Made by a program: the position numbers and the translations under genes. Of a stretch of DNA of 64,000 nucleotides, positions 38,952 to 50,041 are shown piece after piece. Location: NCBI GenBank assembly GCA_022432975.1, contig CM039506.1, positions 12,218,831 to 12,282,830 on the forward strand, read 5' to 3'. The stretch comes from Begonia masoniana (lineage: Eukaryota > Streptophyta > Magnoliopsida > Cucurbitales > Begoniaceae). The notes beneath the pieces are model-generated. The model was given only the letters and a program-made list of their open reading frames with translations, did not search any database and was not told where the DNA came from. The stretch's first letter is position 1. Every line of letters starts with the position of its first letter.

Positions 38952-41160
38952 TGTAGCACCTGTATGGAGCTTTCCACTTCTACATTAAACTGAAGTTATG
39001 AGCTCATAAGCTTCGAGTAAGCCACAGTTATGGCGGAAGCGCAATAACACCCGAGAGCGACGGAGAGAGAGTGCGAGAGCTAGTTCTAAGTCAGGTAAGA
39101 AAAGCGAAACAACGCCATCGATGGTTCTGTAGCAGCAGTAGCTGAAGCAGAAGCAAAAGATGCTAGAAAGGTAAGCAGAAAGAGCGGAATAAGAAGTGCA
39201 GCAAAAGGTCGGGAGTTATTTGGGTGGAAAGGGTAACAGAAGAAGTAGAGAGAGAGAGAGAGATAGCGGTCTACAGACTACAATGGAGGGGGGAGCACGT
39301 GCTGGCTGGGTTGGGGTTGGGGCCCTGTTGCAGAGACAACGAGACCTGAGAGGGGCTGTTAAGTGTTAACGCACGCAATCTCATTTCTTACCAAATTAAA
39401 TTATGCCTTTTCCTATAATTATTAAATTAATCATTTATTTATTATTATTATTATTTTTCCTATATTATTTACCAACAATTTAAATACAAGACTAAAATAT
39501 AAATTAGAGCGTATTTTTAAAAAATAATTTAACGTTTATTCTCGTATTAAATAATTATTTATAATTTATAATATTAATTACATTAATTATTGTCTGCGTA
39601 TTTAAATACAGTATTTATTTTTTTATTTAAAAAATAATAATAAAAATAATGAAAATCTTACTTGTCGTCATCATAATTGTTGCATTAATTTTTATTCAAC
39701 TTCTCGAGTAACCCATACAATAATTTGAGTAGATAAGTATGTGAGTATTAAATATTATTTAATTGGTATTAAATAAAGTTTTAATTTCTAAAAATAAAAG
39801 AAGGGTATTGTTTTGGAGGAGAGCCGGGGGATGACTACTACTCTTTCATTTAATGCTCTATTTCGAATATATTTAATGTCATGTCCCACAACTTGACACT
39901 TGTATTATTATTATTTTTTACTATATAGTTTTTAAAAACAATAAAAAATAATGATGAAAATGATGTAGCCTTGATGTTAATCTCATTTTCATGATTTCTT
40001 TTTTTAAGAAAATCATTATAATAAAAAATATAAATTGATGAGTTTTTAATCATCATGGGCAAGACTAACTTAACATTGTATTGAAATATAGTTGCCAATT
40101 AAGACTTACAAGATCAATATACAATCAATGGAATTTGTTGATGTTCTTAGTAGATGTTCTTCGTAAAGTGACGACCCGAGTTTCTTTCAGTACGATATAA
40201 TTGAAGAATAAATGATAGATATTTTAAAAAATTTGTGGTGGAATGGAAAAATCGTGTCGAATTCATCTCCAAAAAGGGTGAGGTGGACACCTTCCTTAGT
40301 ATGAATCCTACTTATTTTTTATTTTCACTTAATTTTTTATTGATTGTCGCAAAAAAATATCATATTGTATTTTATCTGCGACAATTTTCAATTAAATATT
40401 GATGTTCAATTTGACGTTGTTGTTTTGCTCTCATTTTTGTCAAATGAACAAGCAGACTCAATAGCTTAAATTGGTAACGTAACAAATTGAGCTATCTCGA
40501 TTAACTAAACGAGTCGAACTCAAGAGTTAAGTTCTTGAACTCGAACTTTATTGATTGGAAACAAATTAAGGACCAAACTAGTTTAAGAAACTTTTTTGTT
40601 AACTCGTGGCCAAACTTTCCTGGCTTATTTTTAAAATAAAACTTCCGATCTCTCCTCATCACAATTTACCATGGCTCCTACAATCATACTCGATTTCTGC
40701 TAAATCTCATTATTTTTAGTGCTTTTGAATTTTTATCGCAAAAAAAAAAAAAAAAAAATGTCATGTAGTCGAAGATGAAATTCTTCTTATGATAGTTGCA
40801 CTCCACGTTTTACAAGAGATTTGAGATTGGACGTATATGTTGGCATTTGATAGGAGTGGACAGAACTGAATCGAACCAAACCAATACGATACAACCAATA
40901 CAAATCGTGGAATTCAATCAAGTTGGTTCCAATTCTAATACTTTCTTAAATCTACAACTATTTATAACGAAGGAGAATTCTTCGATCTATTAGAAGCCAA
41001 CAAATTAAATAATATACGGAGTGATCTTTAACTTTTTTGTATTTTTAAAATGAAAACCGAACCTGGAATCATAGGGTCCGATTTGGGTTCGGCAGCCCCA
41101 GAACCGAACCCTGACGGTTCGGCCCTAAAAGCTACCAAAATCACCCTAATCTGAAACCAA
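38952..41160. other. BSK2 5' region and AT-rich intergenic sequence
   Basis: The first 350 bases upstream of BSK2 are GA-rich and likely leader and promoter. The rest is AT-rich with no recognised gene. Runs such as ATCGAACCAAACC near 40870 and GAACCGAACCC near 41100 look like fragments of a common plant low-complexity repeat, also seen at 63440. A poly-A tract is at 40741-40758. Confidence 0.5.
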
Positions 41161-41888
41161 TTTTATTTCATCTCCCGCAATTTACCTTCCGCCGAAGCTT
41201 TTTCTCCTCCAAATCTCATCTTTGGCCTCTCCTTCTCTCGCCCACTGGCCAGAACAAAGACACAAATCCAGTCAGCGTCTCCTCTCGCCTCTCGCCTCTC
41301 GATCTCAACGGTCGGTGGCTCTCCTCTTTCGTCTGCAAGCTGAAGGTTTGGAGGTTTCCTCTCCGCTCTATGCTATCCTCTCAAGCTCAAATTCCGTTTT
41401 AAGTGACGCACCTAGCACACCTTCTGCTCACTTGACACACCAGAGTATTCAATCTGAATTTGGAGGCGTGTATTCAAGTTTATTCAACAGTATATTCATT
41501 ACAATATTTGAGTGAATCTGTTGTGGGGGATCGGAAGATGCAATCATCGTTATCACGTGCTGGATTGTGCAATCTCTTCTGTTGGGAGCTAGAAAACCAG
41601 TGTAGTCACTTGCACGATGGTTTTTGATTCACACTCTTTATGCGATAAGTATGCTTAGCTTAAATTCAATCAGAAAAGCGACTCGGGCACTTTCAAATAA
41701 TATTATAAGGTACTGTCTCTTTGTCGAGGTTTATTAAAATTTAGAAAGCAAGCCGCTGTTTACACGCTAATAATTATTCTTTACCTGATCGGAAGTTATC
41801 GCAAATGGTTTAGATAATAATTTGTGCATTTTGAGGCAAGATATTGAATATTTTGAATTTTCAATTGCAGTTTAGAGCTTGTACAAAA

Positions 41889-42180
41889 GTGTCTTTGAAA
41901 AGTAGCTAAGACGTGCATATAAGAAGCCATTGCGTGATTTGGTCCTCATCACATCTTGTTTTTTTTTGGTGTACTTGGATTAAGAGATATGAAGTGCACT
42001 TAAGAGCCTGTACATTATGGAAATCCTAAGAAAAGTGTACTTGAAAAGAAGCTAAGAAATGCATATAAGAAGGCGCTAAGCGATTTGGTGCCTCGTCACA
42101 TCTTTTTTAGTGTATTTGGATTAAGTGAAATGAAGTGATTCTTCTTGATGAGAGGAGATTGGATGTGATGAAACTTAAAC
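41889..42180. repeat. 146-bp tandem duplication upstream of the CRM gene
   Basis: The block with CATATAAGAAG and GATTTGGT(G)CCTC(A/G)TCACATCTT occurs near 41889 and again near 42035, with diverged copies. It lies in what is probably the leader intron of the CRM gene. Confidence 0.7.
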
Positions 42181-42430
42181 TTTCTGTTTGTCACACTTTG
42201 TTTGGGTGGACTAGAGCTATAGGCCTAACAGTGAATTTTGTGTAATTTCTCTTTGTCTGCAGAGTAGATTTTTTAGCTCTATCTCTTTTATGCATTTCTT
42301 TTAATACATGTATTATACATGCAGGACTTCTTTGGTGCAGTTCTATTATCAGGCTCAAAGTCTGCCACCTTATTCGTTGATACAATGCTCTTCTGACACG
42401 TGTTTTCAGTGGAGATGTTATAGAAGTATA

Positions 42431-45400
42431 ATGCCTTTTATGAAGGCTTTAAGGGCTCATTCCCAGTTGGGATTTTTTCCTTTCCTGCAATCAATCTTGT
42501 ATGAGTGCCAAAGTGATGTTAAAAACTTGGGATTTGCTAGGCACATGAGTGGTGGATCAGTCGAGATGAAGGTAGATAATGGGGTTGTCAAATTTTCTTT
42601 TGTCAAGCCACATGATAGGAAAGGCTCCGCAACTAAAGGGAAGAGGACAGTCAGGCGAGTTAGAATGTCTAAAAAGGCCAAGCTGAATGAACTAAGATTA
42701 TATCGATTGAAGGCTAAAAAGAAGATGAACTCTCCGAATCCTGAAGTTAGGATTAGATATAAACTAGAAAAGGTATGGAACTTTTTAATGTTTTATGTTC
42801 CAAGTTTATATTACTTGAAAAGAAATCTGATAGGGTTCCTATTCAAAGATGAGATTAAACAACAACAAACACTTCACAATACATAAACTATTTACAGAGA
42901 GATTCTAGAGTCTTTGCCACTCTCCCTATTACATTTCTCTTCCCCCCCCCCCCCTCTCTTCTTCCCCCCATCAACTTACATGTAGTTTCCTCCACCATCT
43001 AACTTCTCCTAACCGCCTTTGAAAGTGGTTTTCCCTCTGTGTCCCTTATAAACTTCCTATTTAAAATTAACTCACATAAATATAACACAACATAAAAACA
43101 TAAAATATAACAAATCCTACGGTTGGACTCTATTCTTCCTCGAATAAGTAAAACGGATTGGTGGGTTCCTATCAATACCCGCCGCCCAAACTTTCACCTT
43201 GTCCTCAAGGTTGAAATGAGGAAATTGAGCCATAATGATGTCAAAGAACTTCCATGTAGCTTCCTCCTTAGGTAATCCTTTCCATTGAATAAGGACTTCA
43301 CCACGAGCAGGAACACCATCAGTACTTGATCTGATATTCAACACCAATTCCGGTTCGACATGAAGCTCCATATCTTCCGAAAGAGTAGAGGGTAAGATGG
43401 TAGTAACACTTGTGTCCCCAATTGCTCTTCTCAATTGAGAAACGTGAAACACATTATGAATTGTAGAATTGTCTGGTAATCGCAATTTGTAAGCCACTTG
43501 TCCCACCTTCGCTAGAACTTGATAAGGGCCGTAAAAACGAGGGCGGAGCTTCTCGTTGCGCTTCTTACCTAATGACCGTTGTCAATAAGGTTGTAACTTC
43601 ACGAACACCCACTCATCAACATTAAAATGAACCTCGCGCCGTTTACCATCTGCAATCTCTTTCATACGTGCTTGGGCTCGTGAAAGATGTAAATGTAACT
43701 CCGTGATAATAGCATCCCTTTCCTGTAACAAATCTTCAACGGATTGAACCACTGAATCACCCGTCCCCACTCGAACCAAAGGTGGTGGGTCGCGACCATA
43801 AACAGCTTTAAAGGGAGATATCTGAATAGTCGTATGAAAAGATGTATTGTACCAAAATTCAGCCCATGCAAGCCAAGTAACCCAAGACGTAGGTTTGTCA
43901 GAAGCGAAACAACGTAAATAAGTCTCCAACGAATGATTCACCACCTCTGTCTGTCCATCAGTTTGCGGATGGTAAGCAGAGCTATATTGTAACATTGTGC
44001 CTTGTAATCGAAAGATCTCCTTCCAAAAATTGCTTAGAAAGACTTTATCACGGTCATTGACAATCGATCGTGGAAAACCATGCAAACGAACCACGTCAGT
44101 TATAAATCTCACAGCCACAGATTGAGCCGTAAATGGATGTTTAAGTGCCATAAAATGAGCGTACTTACTTAAGCGATCAACAACTACAAGAATAGTGTCA
44201 TAACCTTTGGAACGAGGCAAACCTTCAATAAAATCCATAGAAATATCATTCTAAATTAATGTCGGAATCGGTAGTGGTTGAAGAAGTCCTGCTGGAGACA
44301 AAGATTGATACTTATGACGCTAGCATACATCGCAAGAGGCTACAAATTTTTTAACAACATTACGTAATCCCGACCAAAAGAATTCAGCAGCTATTCTCTG
44401 GTACGTTTTAAACCCACCGGAATGACCCCCCACCACAGAACCATGGAATTCTCGGAGCAACAACGGAATTAAAGCTGAATTGGATGCTACCTGGAGTGGT
44501 CTCGAGATTTTGTTGGAGTTGAGATAAGACAAGAGACAGTTCTTTGTTACCAACAATCTCATCATGAATTTGTTGCCAAGGCAATATGGTCGTAAATGAC
44601 AAATTAGCTAAAGAAGTGATATCGGCTCGACGAGATAAAGCATCGGCAGCCTTATTCTCCAATCCGGCACGATAGTGAATCTCAAAATCGTACCCCATAA
44701 TTTTTGTCAACCATTTCTGATGCTCCGGATTTACTAAACGTTGCTCCAATAGGTACTTGAGGTTACGCTGGTCAGTGCGGACAACGAAATGACGACCAAG
44801 TAAGTAAGGCCTCCATTTAAGAATCGATAAAACAATTGCTCGTAATTCCCTTTCATATACCGATTCCAACTGAGCACGAGGAGATAATGCTTGGCTAAAG
44901 AAAGCGATGACCCGACCGCCTTGCATGAGGACGGCACCAATGCCAATGCCAATGCCAGAAGCGTCAGTCTCCAATACAAAAGTCTTGGAGAAATCAGGTA
45001 AAGCTAGGACTGGTACTGAAGTCATCGCTTTTTGAAGTTGGCGAAAAGCTGTCTCAGTGTCATCTGACCATTTAAAAGCATCTTTCTTAAGGAGGGACGT
45101 AAGTGGATATGCTATCTTACCATAACCGGCCACAAATCGTCGGTAATAACCAGTTAAACCCAGAAATCCTCTGAGCTCCTTCAAAGTACGTGGCCGAGGC
45201 CAAGATAACATCGCCTCAATCTTAGAGTGATCAACCGCCACTCCCTCACCAGAAATTATATGTCCCAAATACTCCAACTGTGATAAAGCAAATAAACACT
45301 TAGAAGGATTTGCATATAATTTATGCTCCTGTAAAACAGCAAGGACTGTGTGAAGGTGTTGTACATGCTGCTCAAGATCCGTACTGTATATAAGAATATC

Positions 45401-48400
45401 ATCAAAGAAGACCAAAACAAAACGTCGTAAAAATTGTTTAAATAGCTGATTCATCAGGGCTTGGAATGTAGATGGTGTATTTGTAAGCCCAAAAGGCATG
45501 ACTAGGAATTCATAGTGGCCTTCATGTGTACGAAAAGCCGTTTTTGGAACATCTTCGAGTTTTACTCGTATTTGGTGATATCCCGATTTAAGATCAAGTT
45601 TGGAAAAAATGGTAGCACCATACAATTCATCCAACAACTCATCAACTCTAGGTATAGGAAACTTATTCGGAATTGTAACCTTGTTCAATGCTCTGTAATC
45701 TACACAAAATCGCCAACTACCATCTTTCTTCTTCACCAATATAACAGGGCTGGAAAAAGGACTAACACTTGGTTGAATGATACCAGCCGCTAACATTTCA
45801 CCCACCAATTTCTCTATTTCATTTTTTTGAATGTGAGGATATTGATAGGGTCTAACACACACGGGCGCCGTACCACTGGCAAGTATTATTTGATGATCTA
45901 ATGCCCTTGGAGGTGGAAGCCCTTGCGGCATAGTAAACACATCTTGGAAAGAGTTTAAAATAGAGGATATCTCTGGTAAACATTCCTGGGAACATGGTGT
46001 TGCTGTCAGTCCTTGTAATGCTAATAATAAGCCAGTATCTCCAAACTCAAACTGTTTAATCAGAGAATGAAAGGACACCAAGGACCTGCCCAAACTGGGA
46101 TCCCTTTGCAATTGTACCTGTTTCCCTTGCACAACAAATTTCATCGTAAGCGCTCCCCATTTGATTCGCATTTCTGCCTGAGCTTTCAGCCATTTAAATC
46201 CCAAAATGACATCAGCACTGCCTAAATCCAAAGGTAAAAAATCTTCCACGATCTTCAATTCTGAAAAATGCAGAGCAATTGATCGACAAATTCCTGCACT
46301 TCGGATCTTATTGCCCGTGCCTGTCATCACCTCAAATTGGCTGTAAGGAGCTACCGGAATGTGTAATTGCTCAATGACAGAGTAAGAAATAAAATTATGT
46401 GTAGCCCCACTGTCAATTAAGACAACAACTGGTTGACCCAATATACTGCCCTTAATCCTTCATCGAATCAGACGAAGAGAAGCCCACCATCGAATTGAGA
46501 GAAAGTTGAGCAACTTCCGTAGTCGAGATCTGTGGTTCGTCGTCGGCGGCTTCAATGATCGCACTGAATTCCGATTGCTCTGGAACGTCTTCCAAATCCT
46601 GACAGAGTAAAACTTGAAGGTTCTTCGATTTACAACGATGCCCTGGTTGAAAGCGCTCATCACATCTGTAACAGAGACCTTTTTCGCGTTTTTGAAGCAG
46701 TTCAGCTTCTGACAGACGCCGAAAGGATGAAGCCGATCGAGACTGCGGATTGGGTGAGGCGGTGGTGGAGAACGTGGAAGCTGTATTCGTCGGCGCCGAA
46801 GAAGGAAGTCGGGCGGAAGACAGAGGTGGTATAGGGCTTGGGCTCACTGGACTCGTTAGAGGATAGGAGAAATGGGCTGAAAATTGTTTGGTCTGTGCTG
46901 CGCCTTTCACACCCAAACCCGGTCCACATTTCTGCAACCAATGGAGTTTATCTTCAACACGTTGGGCAGTTAGCATCAGCTGTCCGAGACCGATCGGCCT
47001 CAGCACCAACAATTCCGCTCGAATCACCGGTTGCAACCCCGTCATAAACTGCGCTTCCAGTAAATGTTCCGGTACGTCTAAAAAATGAGAAGCAGTCCGT
47101 TCAAATATTTGCCTATACTCTCGGACCGAACCACTCTGTTTCAACTGTAGAAATTGTTCCGAAAGAGTGCCCTCCAACGAAGTTCGAAAACGATCCAGCA
47201 ACAAAGCTCGAAAATCAAGCTAACTATGGAATGGCCGACGACGATCTTCCCATTGAAACCACGCCAATGCTTCGCCCTCCAAATGAACTGCGATCCAATG
47301 AATTTTTTCGGCCTCCGTTAGTGACTAAAGCATAAAGAAACGCTCCATTCGAAAAACCCAATCATCTGGATTATCACCGGAAAAAATAGGCATCTCCATG
47401 CGACGACTGAGGTGTTCTTCCTTCCACCCATCGTCTCTGTAACTGACTCGAGATGCTTCACCGTGACCAGAATGTTCCGCTGGCGCGTCACCAATCTTCT
47501 TTTTCCCTTTATCCTACTGGCTCGGTGGAGATGGCTGCACTGCAGCGGCAATGGAATCCAACTTCGCCATCATCAAGGCCACAGAACGTTCTAACTCTGG
47601 AAGCCGCTCGATGCTGTCTTTCAATCCATCCAATTCGTGGCGTAAATCTCCGTGAGACCCCGACGATAGATCGTCACCAATAACTTGTTTATTGCCTTAT
47701 TTTTTTCCTGTCATGGAACCTGTCTCTGATACCAATGATAGGGTTCCTATTCAAAGATGAGATTAAACAACAACAAACACTTCACAATACATAAACTATT
47801 TACATAGAGATTCTAGAGTCTCTGCCGTATTGATAGGAACCCACCAATCCGTTTTACTTATTCGAGGAAGAATAGAGTCCAACCGTAGAATTTGTTATAT
47901 TTTATGTTTTTATGTTGTGTTATATTTATGTGTGTTAATTTTAAATAGGAAGTTTATAAGGGACAAAGAGGGAAAACCACTTTCAAAGGCGGTTAGGAGA
48001 AGTTAGATGGTGGAGGAAACTACATGTAAGTTGATGGGGGGAAGAAGAGAGGGGGGGGGGGGGGAAGAGAAATGTAATAGGGAGAGTGGCAGAGACTCTA
48101 GAATCTCTCTGTAAATAGTTTATGTATTGTGAAGTGTTTGTTGTTGTTTAATTTCATCTTTGAATAGGAACCTTATCAAAATCTTACCAAGAAAGATTTA
48201 TTTATATATTTTTTAAATTAATAATCAAAATTTTGTACTAGAAACTTACACAAAGTAGTTGAACTTGAAAAATATCTCAAAGGAAATCGCCACTACAAAA
48301 AGGAAAAAAATGTACACTTATTGCTATTTTCACCAATGTTAAGTTTGATAGAAATAATCTGTGAGAAAACTCAATCCACCTTTTCATCATAAAAACTAAC

Positions 48401-50041
48401 TCTATTTCGGGAAAGGCAATGATAGCCCTCCTTTTTGTTTATGTCAAATTTGGAAATAGTAAAATCAACTCTTTAATTGGTCATTGATATTGTGAACTTG
48501 TAGATGGGAGCAGGGTCTTTTGGCTTTTTCTATGTACCTAATGGCTGACAGCTTGTATTCTTTTCCAAAGAATTCTTTTAAGGCTTATTAAGTTCTTTAA
48601 TGAATTATTTACTTCTTTATCCATAAATAGAGAACTCTTTTGCTTATTTCTGCTGATAAAGAAATTTTATGTTAGCAAAAAATTACTGTTTTCCTTTTCC
48701 ACAGCTATCAATTTCGCAATTTACCCAATGAATATATTTTCAATTCAAAATAATTAGTAGTCGCTATGTTGTAGTGTTGGAATCAACTTTTCAACTAATC
48801 CAGTTGTTTTTAAACCAAACATGGTTGAACAGTCGATATCACTTGAAAATGTGTAAAGAGATTTTTTTTCTTAAATTTAAATTCTTTTGCATTTGTTTTT
48901 CAGGCTAAGAGGAAAGAAGCATGGTTAATTGAGAAGTTGCGAAAGTTTGAGATTCCTAAGCCATCTGCTGAAGTATATGATCCTGAAATACTGACTGAGG
49001 AAGAGAAGCATTACTTAAAGCGTACTGGAGAGAAAAAGAAAAATTTTATTCTACTTGGCAGACGTGGTGTTTTTGGTGGAGTTGTTCTTAATATGCATCT
49101 ACACTGGAAGAAACACGAAACTGTTAAGGTGTTTTGCAAGCCTTGCAAACCTGGCCAGGTTCAAGAATTTGCTGAAGAGCTTACTCGTTTGAGTAAAGGA
49201 ATTGTAATTGATATAAAACCGAATAATTCAATAATTTTCTACAGGGGGAAAAACTATGTGCAGCCAGAAATAATGTCACCTCCTGATACACTATCTAAAG
49301 CTAAGGTATTTTCCATTCTTTTCATCTGATGGATATTATTGGTGAGATAGTTGTATGAGATGGTTGTAAGGGTGAAAAGGTTTCTTAGTTTTCAACAAAA
49401 TGAGTTTAGGGAAAATAAGATCCCCACTTGTTTTCACATCTAATTAGTAGTAGTTTTTGTAGAAGATTTGTAGTGTTTTACTTTGAACATTTGAAGAGCT
49501 TTATATGTGGAAATTACAGCACAAAGAAATTAACTTTTTTTTTTGGAGATGTGGCTGCGACACACTTTTTTTCCTTAGAAATTTTCCACTTGCTCCTTCA
49601 AGTGGTGTTCCCTTGGCAAAAGTTTTAGCAATTTTGTTTGAACAGAATGCAATTGTGACCATGTTTCGGAGTTCTTTATCTTTCAGCTTAGTTTGACTGT
49701 GGTCTACCCTGTGATATTTTTGCCCATTCAGACTGTTGTATTACAATGACATCGATTGGTCCCATGTAACTTGCATATCTTTCGAGTGTTTTATATTTAG
49801 AATCTCATCCCTACTTTAGCAAGTAAGGAATTCCATAATTGGGGGCTTGGAGTTTTTCACATCAACTTATCATATTTAAATATTTCAGGCCTTGGAGAAA
49901 TTTAAGTATGAGCAGTCTCTTGAACATACAAGTCAGTTCATTGAAAAGTTGGAGAAGGAGCTGGAAGAATATCAGAAGCACGTAGCTCAGTACAAGAGAA
50001 TTAAAGGGAATGCAATACCTGATTCTGTGGTTCAGACATAA
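42431..50041 (+). CDS. single-CRM-domain RNA-binding protein, mitochondrial type
   Basis: Three coding exons: 42431-42772, 48904-49305, 49889-50041, all phase 0 with GT-AG ends, about 298 residues. The start MPFMKALRAHSQ gives a basic, hydrophobic presequence and RHMSGG near residue 40, which suggests mitochondrial import. A basic linker (TKGKRTVRRVRMSKKAK) follows. The CRM domain in exon 2 has the diagnostic GxxG loop in LLGRRGVFGG (about residue 166) and HWKKHETVKVFCKP, IIFYRGKNY. Exon 3 is a coiled-coil-like tail (EFIEKLEKELEEY-type). It resembles the Arabidopsis single-CRM proteins related to CFM6/CFM9 and At3g25440; CRM proteins promote group II intron splicing in organelles. The first coding intron is 6131 bp because a gypsy element is inserted. 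A leader exon near 41200-41350 is likely but unresolved. Confidence 0.88.
42828..43174 (-). repeat. 3' LTR of the intronic gypsy element (347 bp)
   Basis: On the minus strand it starts TGATAGGAACCCACCAAT and ends ATAGGAACCCTATCA. It includes a C-run (G-run on the sense strand) near 42945. The polyprotein frame ends inside it at 43117. The adjoining GTTTGGGCGGCGGGTAT (complement of 43175-43191) is the likely polypurine tract. Confidence 0.88.
43117..47700 (-). pseudogene. gag-pol of intronic gypsy chromovirus, nearly intact
   Basis: Read on the minus strand: gag with a CCHC knuckle (CYRCDERFQPGHRC near 46660), protease (VVLIDSGATHNF near 46430), RT (CVDYRALNK; FSKLDLKSGYHQI; catalytic VFFDDILIYS near 45390), RNase H (LETDASGIG, then RTDQRNLKYLLEQ), HHCC finger and integrase core (HFMALKHPF, NDRDKVFLS, HPQTDGQTEV), and a C-terminal chromodomain (EVLIQWKGLPKEEATW). 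The 46441-44408 stretch is one open frame of 677 codons. Stops or shifts interrupt near 47335, 47220, 46445, 44555, 44325, 44250 and 43580, so the copy is inactive but not old. Chromodomain sequence suggests the CRM/Reina-like chromoviruses; the exact clade needs a tree. Confidence 0.9.
47717..47734 (-). other. primer-binding site of the intronic gypsy
   Basis: On the minus strand TGGTATCAGAGACAGG follows one base after the end of the partial LTR. It matches the complement of the initiator tRNA-Met 3' end over its first 12 bases and fixes where the 5' LTR should end. Confidence 0.85.
47736..47826 (-). repeat. 91-bp partial LTR (R-U5-like) at the 5' side
   Basis: This has only the last 91 bases of the LTR (sense strand from GGCAGAGACTCTAGA to ACCCTATCA), next to the primer site. 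The rest of the 5' LTR is missing and replaced by GTAT plus an inverted full LTR. A copy that ends at this point is what a first-strand strong-stop cDNA would be, so the edge may mark the start of R. That reading is inference. Confidence 0.7.
47831..48178 (+). repeat. full LTR in inverted orientation (348 bp)
   Basis: From TGATAGGAACCCACC to GAACCTTATCA it is the reverse complement of 42828-43174 with few differences. It is preceded by GTAT (47827-47830), the same four bases that adjoin the 3' LTR on its polypurine-tract side, so the inverted copy carries four bases of internal sequence. Confidence 0.88.

Larger units (their letters stand above)
42828..48178 (-). mobile_element. gypsy chromovirus with inverted terminal LTRs, in CRM intron
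   Basis: The unit runs from TGATAGGGTTCC to AGGAACCTTATCA and is flanked by a perfect 5-bp repeat AAATC (42823-42827 and 48179-48183). The order on the plus strand is: LTR in minus orientation (42828-43174), internal region in minus orientation (43175-47735), a 91-bp partial LTR in minus orientation (47736-47826), GTAT, then a full LTR in plus orientation (47831-48178). A normal element would have two direct LTRs. The shared target duplication shows that the rearranged form integrated as one unit, or that the rearrangement spared both edges. The exons on both sides remain intact. Confidence 0.85.

Noticed and set aside
42828..48178. Two separate insertions: a gypsy element plus an independent solo LTR
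   Set aside because: The right-hand LTR has no duplication of its own, while AAATC brackets the whole unit. A later insertion would have left the rest of the 5' LTR to its right, and none is present.
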